DNA of 64,000 nucleotides, taken from contig CAWBTA010000006.1 of the NCBI GenBank assembly GCA_963791625.1, positions 1,116,001 to 1,180,000 of the forward strand. The letters run 5' to 3'. Positions 36,313 to 45,076 of the stretch are shown here, one piece after another. The stretch's first letter is position 1, and each line of letters begins with the position of its first letter. The notes under the pieces are model-generated. The model worked only from the letters and a program-made list of their open reading frames with translations. It searched no databases and had not been told where the DNA came from. Made by a program: the position numbers and the translations under genes. Source of the stretch: JANMCE01 sp963791625. Its GTDB lineage: Bacteria > Actinomycetota > Acidimicrobiia > Acidimicrobiales > Ilumatobacteraceae.

Positions 36313-38625
36313 CTATTGACCCGTTCGAACTGCGGCCGATAGGCCATCTCGCTCGGCCCGCCGGGCAAGCTCGTGAAGGAGGGTCGGCAGGTCGGCTTTC
36401 GGGACCGCCCGCGACCAGAGGAAGCCTTGACCTGCGTCGCATCCAAGATCGCGGAGTTCTCTCGCCTGCTCTTCGGTTTCGATACCTTCGGCAACGGTGC
36501 GAAGGTTGAGAGCCTTGGCGAGGCTGATGATGGCGCCCACCAGCGCAACCCGCTCGGAAGCAGCGATCGCGTTTCCACTGACGAAGGACCGATCGATCTT
36601 CAGAATGTCCGTTGGCAGTTGTTGGAGGTAGTGGATCGAGGTGTAACCGGTTCCGAAGTCATCAATGGCGACCCGGAGACCGAGGGCACGCAACTGGTGC
36701 AGTCGCTGCACTGCTGCGGCGTCGTCCAGCAGTACCCCTTCGGTCACTTCCAGGACCAACAGATCGGGGGCAAGGCCGGTCTCGAACAGTACGTGTTCGA
36801 CATGAGCCACAAGGGTTGGATCGTGGAGCTGCCGGGGAGAGATGTTGACATGGACAGAGAGCGGCTCGCGGGCGCTCGTCTGGAGTGACGACACGGTCTG
36901 GCAGGCCTCCCGCAGGAGCCATCGACCAATGGAGATGATCTGGCCGGTTGCTTCTGCCAACGGGACGAAGCTGTTGGGCGAGATGAGACCGCGGGTGGGG
37001 TGATGCCAGCGAACCAACGCCTCGACCCCGGTGACGAGACCGCTTGAGAGGTCGAGAGTGGGCTGATAGTGCAGCGACAATTCTCCGTCTTTCATGGCGT
37101 TGGAAAGATCGGAATGGCCCTCAAGCGATGCGGTTGCTCCCGTGTGCATATCGGTGTGGAAGATCGCGATGCGATTCTTGCCGGTGCGTTTGGCGGTGTA
37201 GAGCGCAGTGTCCGCGCTTCGAAGGAGTTCTTCAGCAGATCCTCCGTGGAGGCTGGTGGCAATCCCTACGCTCATCGAAGGAAAGATGTTTCGCTCCCGA
37301 AGGGTGATCTCGCGGGAGAGTGCCGCCATCATGCGCTCGGCCGCTTTCGATGCAGCTTCGGCGTCATGATCCTCCAGGAGGACCACGAACTCGTCTCCGC
37401 CGAAACGGGCAATGAGGTCGACTGCCCGAAGTGAGTTGGACAATCGGTCCGCGACGGCGACGAGTAGCTCATCACCAGCCGCATGGCCGAGCGTGTCGTT
37501 GACGGTCTTGAAGTCGTCGAGGTCGCAGAACATTATGGAAACAGGGTGGCCGAGTCGAGTTCCCCGCGCAAGGGCCAGCGTTGTTTGATCTTCGAACCGG
37601 GCGCGATTGGCAAGTCCGGTAAGCAGGTCATGAAAGGCCTGGTAGGCCAGCTCGCGTTCGAGGTTCTTGCGTTGGGTGATGTCACTCCAGGCCCAAACGG
37701 TTACTCCCGAGTCGGCTACGAGGCCCGTGCCTTTCGCCTGAAAGCTGGCTGAGCGTCCGTCGGCGTCGGTGAGCAGCACTTCGATTGACTGCGGCGTCGC
37801 GGTCTCCCGCAAATGACAGTCCGCCGCGGTCCACTCGTCCAGGAGCGGCGAGGGGAGCAGATCGCTCATGGCAGCCATCTCGGGTGACAGGGCGAATCGG
37901 GCGAGTGCACCAGCGTTCGGGCTAACGACCGAAAGCGCGCCTTCTCGGTCGACCGTCGTGATCACGTCGGCAGAACTTTCGACGAGCGAACGAAAGCGAC
38001 GATCGCTTTCCGAGATGAGTTCGCGTGAACGGGCTCGGTCCCGTCTGCGCAGTACCCACCAAAGCAGGCCGCCCAGCAGGGCGACAAGGACGGAGGTCTC
38101 GATCCACAACAGACGTCGGACGTTGCGTAGCGTTTGTTCCGACTTGAGGCGTTGATCCTCAGCGAATGTAGATGCATGGGCGATGACATCCTCAAAGGCG
38201 GGATCCACCAGCGCGGTGTCGATTCGCTTCGCCTCCGTGGCATCACCGATCTCGAGGGCTGCGAACTCCTGCTCTATCGCTGAGAGATAGCTGTTGACCT
38301 GTCGCTTCAGTTCGTCAGACTCCGGATTGCGGTGAGGGCGCAGCAACTCACCGAGTTTCTCCTTCTCGTTCGTTACCTTCTCACGCACTGGCTCGTAGTC
38401 TTCGCCCGCGGCGACTCTCCATTCGAGCCCGTCGATGGTTCGAACCGCCGTAATCAGCTCAGCCGCGTGCTGCCGCTCGGTTTGGCTGCTGGCCGCACGG
38501 TCGAACAAGGCAGATACGGAGTACGCGCCAACAAGACCTCCGGTAATGAGGACGACAACGAGCACGACGGCAAGCAGTCGCGAGGCGCTGCTGGATCGCG
38601 TATCCACCTCGTCATCACCCGTCAC
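36313..38625 (-). CDS. Membrane-anchored PAS-GGDEF-EAL cyclic-di-GMP protein
   Basis: From GTG 38625 the protein has a membrane helix (LLAVVLVVVLITGGLVGAYS), an extracytoplasmic helical region of about 120 residues, and a second helix near SVLVALLGGLLWWVL. A PAS domain (FRSLVESSADVITTVDREG), a GGDEF domain with intact RFGGDEFVVLLED, and an EAL domain with GVEALVRWHHP follow. Both catalytic signatures are intact, so it may make and degrade c-di-GMP. The start is uncertain; the frame stays open to 38769. It sits between gcvT and gcvP with no clear link to glycine metabolism. Confidence 0.88.
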   Translation of the reverse strand: MTGDDEVDTRSSSASRLLAVVLVVVLITGGLVGAYSVSALFDRAASSQTERQHAAELITAVRTIDGLEWRVAAGEDYEPVREKVTNEKEKLGELLRPHRNPESDELKRQVNSYLSAIEQEFAALEIGDATEAKRIDTALVDPAFEDVIAHASTFAEDQRLKSEQTLRNVRRLLWIETSVLVALLGGLLWWVLRRRDRARSRELISESDRRFRSLVESSADVITTVDREGALSVVSPNAGALARFALSPEMAAMSDLLPSPLLDEWTAADCHLRETATPQSIEVLLTDADGRSASFQAKGTGLVADSGVTVWAWSDITQRKNLERELAYQAFHDLLTGLANRARFEDQTTLALARGTRLGHPVSIMFCDLDDFKTVNDTLGHAAGDELLVAVADRLSNSLRAVDLIARFGGDEFVVLLEDHDAEAASKAAERMMAALSREITLRERNIFPSMSVGIATSLHGGSAEELLRSADTALYTAKRTGKNRIAIFHTDMHTGATASLEGHSDLSNAMKDGELSLHYQPTLDLSSGLVTGVEALVRWHHPTRGLISPNSFVPLAEATGQIISIGRWLLREACQTVSSLQTSAREPLSVHVNISPRQLHDPTLVAHVEHVLFETGLAPDLLVLEVTEGVLLDDAAAVQRLHQLRALGLRVAIDDFGTGYTSIHYLQQLPTDILKIDRSFVSGNAIAASERVALVGAIISLAKALNLRTVAEGIETEEQARELRDLGCDAGQGFLWSRAVPKADLPTLLHELARRAERDGLSAAVRTGQ

Positions 38626-38752
38626 TGGAATCCGTTCGGCCGCTTGTCTGCAAATCTGAGGGCCCCAGCCAACGCGACCCGGCCAGGAGCCTAATCTTGA
38701 AGAGCCGTAGACGCGATCCATACCGGGGCGTGACGGTGCGGTCTGGTTATTG

Positions 38753-41556
38753 CTAGGCGTAGGCCTCAACGGGTAGGCAGGTGCAGATCAGGTGGCGGTC
38801 GCCTTGCACGCCATCGACCCGGCCGACGGGTGGGAAGTACTTGGTGGCCCGCAGACCGGGCACCGGATAGGCGGCCAAGCTGCGCTCATAGGGGTGCTTC
38901 CATTCATCGGCGGTGAGATCTTCCGCGGTGTGCGGGGCGTTGCACGAGCGGGTTGTCGTCGGCCGGCCAGACGCCAGCGGCCACCTTGGAAATCTCACCG
39001 TGGATGGAAATCATGGCGTCGATGAAGCGGTCGATCTCGACCTTCGATTCGCTCTCGGTTGGCTCGATCATCAGCGTCCCGGTGACCGGGAAGCTCATGG
39101 TGGGGGCGTGAAAGCCGTAGTCCATGAGACGCTTGGCGATGTCGTCGACGGTCACGCCGGTGGCCTTCGTGATGGGGCGAATGTCGATGATGCATTCGTG
39201 GGCCACGTCGCCGTTGGCACCGGTGTAGAGCACCGGGAAGTACTCGTCGAGCCGGCGGGCGATGTAGTTGGCGTGCAGGATGGCGTGGGCTGTTGCCGAC
39301 CGCAGGCCATCGGCACCCATCATGGCGATGTAGGTCCAGGAGATGGGCAAGATGCCGGCCGAGCCATGGGGCGCGGCGGAGACGGCTCCGGTTTCGCTGA
39401 GCGGATTGCCGGGCAGGAACGGCGCGAGGTGCTCGCGCAGGGCGACCGGGCCGACGCCGGGGCCGCCGCCGCCGTGAGGGATGCAGAACGTCTTGTGCAG
39501 GTTGAGGTGGCTGACATCGGCACCGAACGTGCCAGGCGTGGCCACACCGACCAGCGCGTTGAGGTTGGCGCCATCCACATAGACCTGTCCGCCGTTCGCG
39601 TGGATCAGCTCGCAGATCTCTCCGATGGCCGTCTCAAAGACGCCGTGCGTGGACGGATAGGTGACCATCAGCGCGGCCAGGTTGTCTCGGTGTCGCGTCT
39701 ACCTTTGCCTTCAAGTCGGCAACGTCGACATTGCCCTCGTCATCGCACGCAACCACAACGACCGTCATGCCGGCCATGACCGCGCTGGCGGCGTTCGTGC
39801 CGTGCGCCGAGGACGGTATGAGGCACACGGTGCGCTGCGGCTCATTGCGGCTCACGTGATACCGACGGATGGCGAGAAGCCCGGCGAACTCACCCTGGCT
39901 GCCCGCGTTCGGTTGGAAGGACACTCTGTCGTAGCCCGTGCAGACGGCCAGCCAATGCTCCAGCTCGTCAATCATCGCTTGGTAGCCGACTACCTGCGCG
40001 GCGGGGGCGAAGGGGTGGATGTTGGCGAACTCTGGCCAGGTGATCGGGAGCATCTCGGTGGTGGCGTTGAGCTTCATGGTGCACGACCCGAGCGGGATCA
40101 TGGTGCGATCGAGCGCAAGATCTTTATCGGCCAAACGCCGCAGGTAGCGCAGCATGTCGTGTTCGCTGTGATGGGTGCGGAACACGGGATGGAAGAGGAT
40201 GTCACCGTGGCGGTTGTGGTTGGCAAGGGGACTGTCGCCGGCGTCAGGTGTGGCGATGCCGAAGACGTGCAACGCCAACTGTTCGACTTGGTCGAGCGTG
40301 GTGGTTTCATCGAGGCTGATGCCGACCGTCACGTCGTTTACGAAGCGCAGGTTGACGCCAATACTTTCGGCCGCAGCGATCGCCTGATGGGCATCATCGA
40401 CCTCGACCGTGAGCGTGTCGAACCATGTTTCGTTGCTCACGGTCGCGCCGCTGGTCTTGAGCGACGTGGCGAGCAGGGTGGTGAGATCGTGCACACGCGT
40501 GGCGATGCGGCGAAGGCCATCAGGACCGTGCCACACCGCGTACATGCCAGCCATCACCGCCAGGAGAACCTGGGCGGTGCAGATGTTGCTGGTGGCCTTC
40601 TCTCGACGGATGTGCTGCTCGCGTGTTTGCAGCGTGAGGCGTAACGCCGGGCGACCGGCGTTGTCGACCGAGACGCCTACCAGGCGGCCCGGCAGCGAGC
40701 GGGCGTATGCCTCCTTGGTGCAGAGGAACGCAGCGTGCGGACCGCCGAATGCCATCGGCACACCGAAGCGTTGCGTACTGCCCACCGCAATGTCGGCACC
40801 AAGGGCCCCGGGGGATTCGAGCAGAACCAACGCGAGCAGGTCGGTGGTGACAACGGCGAGAGCGCCGGCTTCATGTAGGTGGGTGATGATCGGTGCCAGT
40901 ACCGGGATGTTGCCGGACGAACCCGGGTACGACAGCAACGCGGCGAACACGGTCGACGGGTCGAGATCCGTTTGTGGATTGCCGACCACCAGTTGGATGC
41001 CCACCGGCTCGGCCCGCGTGCGCAGCACCGCGATGGTCTGCGGGTGAGTGTCGGCGTCAACGAAGAAGGTGTCGCTTTTGCTCTTGCCGGCACGGTCGGC
41101 GAGCGCCATGGCTTCGGCCGCGGCAGTGGCTTCATCGAGTAGGGATGCATTGGCGATCTCCAGACCGGTGAGATCGCAGACCATCGTTTGGAAATTGAGG
41201 ATTGCTTCCAGGCGACCCTGGGAGATCTCGGGCTGGTACGGCGTGTAGGCCGTGTACCACGCCGGGTTCTCGAGCACGTTGCGGAGAAGCACCGGGGGAG
41301 TGACCGTGCCGTAGTAGCCCATGCCGATCATGGAGGTTGCGACCGTGTTGCGTGCGGCGTGTTCGCGTAGCCGATTGAGCACCTCAATTTCGGTCAGCGC
41401 CGGTGGCAGGGCGAGAGGCTCGGTGAGACGGATTGAGTCAGGCACCACGCGACGGAGAAACTCGTCCATCGTGTCGGCGCCAACGACGCGCAACATCTCG
41501 GCTGCTTCTTCGGGCGATGAGCCGATGTGGCGATCGGCAAACAGGTCGTACGACAT
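38753..41556 (-). CDS. gcvP: Glycine dehydrogenase (decarboxylating) GcvP, broken by two single-base insertions
   Basis: ATG 41556 (MSYDLFADRHIGSSPEEAAE) follows GAGGAG. Family segments include GYYGTVTPPVLLRNVLENPAWYT (split here as ICSAQ-like regions), LGSCTMKLNATTEM, and in the C-terminal part the PLP lysine in LNLHKTFCIPHGGGGPG. It decarboxylates glycine and loads GcvH. Near 39695 an extra base takes the frame off after DLKAKVDA; HRDNLAALMVTYPSTHGVFE continues it in another frame. Near 38943 a second extra base breaks DDNPLV-NAPHTAEDLTADEW. Both sides match GcvP well, so sequence error is the favoured reading. The gene follows a glycine riboswitch. Confidence 0.9.
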
Positions 41557-41574
41557 GGAACTCCTCGGTTGAAG

Positions 41575-41785
41575 GTGAGTTCCCCCGCTGTCGATGGACC
41601 TGAGAGTTTCACTCGGCAAGATCGCAGAGCTGTCCCCGTCGGTGAGCCGAAACTGTTCGACTGCTTTCCAGCGTTGCCTGACCCGACAGTCCGTTGGCCT
41701 GAGAGTTTCCGGGGAGGTTGCTCCTTCGGCGTTCTCCTCACTGGCTGTAAGGCGAACTCTCCCGCCGGGTGTGAACGGCAATACT
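41575..41785 (-). ncRNA. Tandem glycine riboswitch upstream of gcvP
   Basis: On the minus strand the first aptamer has CGGGAGAG (near 41757-41764), CGCCGAAGGAGCAA (near 41718-41731) and AAACTCTCAGG (41698-41708). The second, less typical aptamer has CACCGACGGGGACAGC and a second AAACTCTCAGG (41600-41610). Two AAACTCTCAGG copies about 98 nt apart are the hallmark of the tandem glycine class that turns on gcv genes. Ends are estimated. Confidence 0.9.
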
Positions 41786-41786
41786 C

Positions 41787-41792
41787 AGCCTA
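41787..41792 (-). promoter_or_regulatory. Putative -10 of the gcvP riboswitch transcript
   Basis: TAGGCT on the minus strand lies about 25 nt upstream of the first aptamer helix. No clear -35 is evident. Confidence 0.35.
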
Positions 41793-42132
41793 CCCGGTTG
41801 GCCGAACGTTGGGCGTGACGCTCACCTCGTCCAACGTGAGTAGTAGTGGCGCGGAAAGTCACGCTAAGGGTGTTCAGTCTTGGTCGGGGTCGGGTTCGTC
41901 TTGGACGGCAGCCGAGATATGCACGGAATTAGGGCATAGCGTTTGGCTGGTGCCGATCGGCAATTGCGTTGGTGTTGTAATCATGGCGCCAGCCAGGACT
42001 CTCGCGTGTCGCCCAGGTTTGATTGTCTCGATGCTCAGTCCCGCTCACTGCCAGTGGCGGCAGCCGCCGGCAAGCGGGGCTCTCCTCGCGAGGACTGCGA
42101 CTCATGTTCTTCGAGTTTGTTTGGGTGGTGGT
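41793..42132. other. 340-bp intergenic region with no recognised gene
   Basis: It lies between the gcvP leader and the 3' end of the antitoxin gene. A plus-strand open frame (41527-42183) crosses it, but it also runs through the riboswitch and shows no family-like sequence. No tRNA or clear hairpin was found. Confidence 0.5.
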
Positions 42133-42453
42133 TCAGGCGGCGAGGTTTATGCTGCGGTCGTTGAAGACGGCGGTGATCTGTAGCTGACCGCCGAGTTGGG
42201 TGATGATCGAGCGGAGCAATTCGAGCGATAGGCCGATCTCGCCGGATTCGATTTGCGAGACAGCGGATTGTGATTTGCCGATCAGGCCAGCGAGTTCGGC
42301 CTGGGTGAGCCCGAGCGCTTGGCGTAGCTCACCAAGGTGGTACTCGGCCTGCTCGCGCAAGGCCACGGCTTTCGCCTGGGCGATTCGTGCGGCGCGGACC
42401 GGGTCTTGTTTGGCCTGATTCGACAGGGTGCTGAACTTTTTCGTGGTGGGCAT
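42133..42453 (-). CDS. HigA-type XRE-family antitoxin
   Basis: This 106-residue protein has a C-terminal Cro/CI helix-turn-helix: LGELRQALGLTQAELAGLIG, then SQSAVSQIESGEIGLSLELL. A Lys/Ala-rich N-terminal helix precedes it. The gene begins ATG 42453, overlapping the toxin stop (ATGA), in the toxin-first order of HigBA modules. It appears intact while the toxin frame is broken. Confidence 0.82.
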   Translation of the reverse strand: MPTTKKFSTLSNQAKQDPVRAARIAQAKAVALREQAEYHLGELRQALGLTQAELAGLIGKSQSAVSQIESGEIGLSLELLRSIITQLGGQLQITAVFNDRSINLAA

Positions 42454-42821
42454 CAGATCAATCCTTCCTTCTTGAGTTGTGTCAGGTGTTGGTCGAAGAG
42501 GTCATCGGCTATCGGGATGAACTGGTCGTACCAGGTGTTCCATGTCAGGGAACCGCTGTCTGCGTTTCCTTTGTGGCCACCGACCAGCAAAATCGCGGTA
42601 CGGCGTGGATCGAAAGCGAAGAGCAAACGTAGCGATCGCTCGGCACGCAGTTCTTTCATGTTCGAATGTCGTGATTGATGAATGCTGTCAACCGCCGGTC
42701 GGCCGAGCCCGGGGCCTTGTTCTTCAAGCAAGTCGATCCGACCAATGATGGCGTCCTAGTCTTCGACGGCGAGGGTCTCGTACCACGAGCCGAACTGATC
42801 GGTGTACTCGACCTCCCACAT
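42453..42821 (-). pseudogene. HigB/RelE-type toxin with an in-frame amber codon at codon 22
   Basis: From ATG 42821 the frame reads MWEVEYTDQFGSWYETLAVE, then D, then TAG at 42756-42758. It continues in the same frame as DAIIGRIDLLEEQGPGLGRP and on to MKELRAERSLRLLFAFDPRR, which carries the basic residues typical of HigB ribonucleases. The residues around the stop are normal for the family, so a Gln-like codon (CAG) has probably become TAG. Reinitiation downstream (TTG 42731) would lose the first strands. The toxin is probably inactive unless this base is an error. Confidence 0.8.
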
Positions 42822-42828
42822 GTACATC

Positions 42829-42854
42829 AGCTTAACTTATATCAGTAGAGCTTA
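42829..42854. promoter_or_regulatory. Possible higBA operator: AGCTTA direct repeats and a near-palindrome
   Basis: AGCTTA occurs at 42829-42834 and 42849-42854, 20 bp (two helical turns) apart. Between them ACTTATATCAGT (42835-42846) is a 12-bp palindrome with one mismatched pair. The AT-rich block sits directly upstream of the toxin ATG, where HigA would bind. Confidence 0.4.
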
Positions 42855-42945
42855 TCAAAGGGTTCTCGTGGCCTGTAGGCGGCGCAACGGGACGTGTCGA
42901 ATGTAGTTGCGGCCAAGTGAACCAGCGAGTAGCCCACGTCCGGCG

Positions 42946-44182
42946 TCACTCGACGGTGCCGTACGCACCCGCATCACCATGAGAGGCCCCGACCCGGGCA
43001 ACGGCGGCGCGCAGGTCGTGGAGGAACTCGGGGATGAGGTTGTGATGGACGGCGTTCACGGTGCAGTGGAGCGATGCGGGCGGTCCCTGGCGGTCGAGAT
43101 ACCAACCGAGGTTCCACAGTTCGTCCGCCACCGCATAGATGTCAGTGCCGTCGTGCGAGCCGAATGAGACCAGTGTCGTGTCCGGCTCTGCCCGCAGAAT
43201 CAGCTGCGGAATGGTGCGAATGCCCTCGGCCAACTCCAGTGTGGCGACCCGCGCCTTTCGGGTGAGTTCGAGGTAGCCGTCCTCACCCAGGTGCTGCATG
43301 ACGGCCCACGCTGCGGCCATCGCTCCGCCGGACTTGGTGCCCATGATGCCCGACGACCCGTAGAGGCCACCCAGCCAGTTGTCGGTCACGAAGGTCTGGT
43401 AGGCCCGCAACTTCTTCGACCGATGCAGGAGCACCGACGCGCCCTTCGCTGTGTAGCCGAACTTGTGGAGATCCACCGATATGGAGGTCACTCCAGGCAC
43501 GCGGAAAATCCCACGGCGCAATCGGCTCGCCGAGGCGTTCGAGGAACGGAAGGGTGACACCGCCCATGCACGCGTCGACATGGCAGGGAATGCCTTGTTC
43601 GCTGGCGATGGTTGCAATCGCAACGACTGGGTCGATCACGCCTTGCGGATACTGAGGTGCGGAGGCGACGAGCAGCACGGTTCGATCGGTGATGGCGGCC
43701 TGCATGGCGTCGACGTCGGCTCGCCAATCGGGGCCGACCGGCACACGAATGCTGCGCACTCCGAAGTAGTCAGCTGCTTTCTCAAACGCGGCGTGGGCGC
43801 TGGTCGGTAGCACCATTTCGGGCTCGGTGATCCCTCGTTCTACCCGGGCCCGTTCGCGCGCCGCTCTCACCGCAAGCAGGATGCTTTCGGTGCCGCCGCT
43901 CGTCATAAATCCGGCCGCCTCGCTTCCACCGTTCAGCCATCCGCTGACGGTGTCGACCACCTCTGTCTGCAGTTTGCGCAGACTTGGGAACGCGTCGGTG
44001 TTCAGTCCGTTCTCTGACAAGTACGCGCTATAGGCACGCTCTTGCACGGCGGCCACCTCATCGCCGGCGAAGTACGTGAGTGTGAATGCACGCCCATCGC
44101 GCCACCGTACGTCGCCAACTTTGAATGTATCGAGATCGGCCAATACGTCATCGGCCAACCGACCTGCAGCAGCGAGCACCAT
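42946..44182 (-). CDS. PLP-dependent decarboxylase/aldolase of the sphingosine-1-phosphate lyase type, one frameshift
   Basis: This protein of about 410 residues has GFMTSGGTESILLAVRAARE and VPVGPDWRADVDAM, then IPCHVDACMGG for the PLP-contacting Asp. The PLP lysine is in SVDLHKFGYTAKGASVL. That order fits the S1P lyase/glutamate decarboxylase group. Near 43504-43507 a run of four A on the plus strand (TTTT in the gene) has one base too many; removing one restores APWDFRVPGVTSISVDLHKF. This homopolymer indel is a likely sequence error. A TAGGCT hexamer lies 6 nt before ATG 44182. Substrate is unknown. Confidence 0.82.
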
Positions 44183-44233
44183 GGAACGAGCCTACGAGAG
44201 CGCAGGGCCTGCGTTCGGCCTACAGTCGTGGCC

Positions 44234-45076
44234 GTGGAGCACTCGCTCGTAGTCACGCCCAGTGGACAGCTTTTCGGTGCGTCAGTGACCAGCATTGACT
44301 TGACGGTGCCGCTGTCCAGAGAAGAAGTGGACGCCATTCGGGCAGCCTGGCTGGAACATCATGTTCTGGCCTTCCCCGACCAGGCCATGTCGGATGACGA
44401 CCTCGAACGATTCACGCAGTATTTCGGACCGTTCGGAGAGGACCCGTTCATCGCCCCGATCCCAGGCCGCGAGCACGTCATCGCGGTGAAACGGCTGGCG
44501 GGGGAGACCGCACCGCTCTTCGCCGAGAACTGGCATAGCGACTGGAGTTTCCAAGCGAGGCCTCCCGCAGGAACCTGCCTGTTCGGTATCACCATTCCGA
44601 CACGGGTGGTGACACGCTCTTCGCAAACCAACATGCCGCGCTCGACGCCATGCCCGGACGAGCTACAGGAACGCCTCGAAGGCAGGATGGCCATCCACAG
44701 CGCCCGCGGTGGCTACGCGCCGAGTGGCATGTACGGCGCCGATGACAAAGGCCGCAGCATGGACATTCGCCCGTCCGCTGACGCACAGGCCACTCAGCTC
44801 CATCCGATCATTCGGCCCCATCCGGAAACGGGACGGCTCGGTATCTTCGGATGCATTGGCTACATCATCGGTTTCGAAGGAATGCCGGATGACGAGAGCG
44901 CGACGTTGCTGCTCGACCTTCACCGCTGGCAGACGAGAGAAGAGTTCGTCTATCGCCACCAGTGGCGGCCGAACATGCTGGTGATGTGGGACAACCGGTC
45001 GTTGCTCCATCGAGCGACCGGCGGCTACGACGGCCAGGACCGGCTGCTCCATCGCACCACGATCGGTGCCGTTTAG
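44234..45076 (+). CDS. TauD/TfdA-like Fe(II)/2-oxoglutarate dioxygenase with a compensated frameshift
   Basis: The metal motif HxD is in ENWHSDWSFQ, the distal His in NRSLLHRATGGY, and the 2-oxoglutarate Arg in LLHRTTIGA. It probably hydroxylates a small substrate. Between about 44,600 and 44,655 the frame reads PTRVVTRSSQTNMPRSTPC. The +1 frame of the same bases reads GGDTLFANQHAALDAMPDE, the normal TauD sequence with its substrate loop. One missing base near 44603 and one extra base near 44655 explain this. GTG 44234 follows TACAGT by 7 nt. Confidence 0.83.
   Translation: MEHSLVVTPSGQLFGASVTSIDLTVPLSREEVDAIRAAWLEHHVLAFPDQAMSDDDLERFTQYFGPFGEDPFIAPIPGREHVIAVKRLAGETAPLFAENWHSDWSFQARPPAGTCLFGITIPTRVVTRSSQTNMPRSTPCPDELQERLEGRMAIHSARGGYAPSGMYGADDKGRSMDIRPSADAQATQLHPIIRPHPETGRLGIFGCIGYIIGFEGMPDDESATLLLDLHRWQTREEFVYRHQWRPNMLVMWDNRSLLHRATGGYDGQDRLLHRTTIGAV

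Noticed and set aside
39690..39700. Programmed frameshift in gcvP
   Set aside because: No slippery heptamer or downstream structure is evident, and similar single-base shifts appear in unrelated genes.
41527..42183. Plus-strand open frame of 218 codons across the gcvP leader
   Set aside because: It runs antisense through the glycine riboswitch and has no family-like sequence, only the open-frame bias of GC-rich DNA.
42829..42860. Second dif-like site upstream of higBA
   Set aside because: The AT-rich block has one ATAA but the XerD-side arm matches poorly; repeats fit an operator better.
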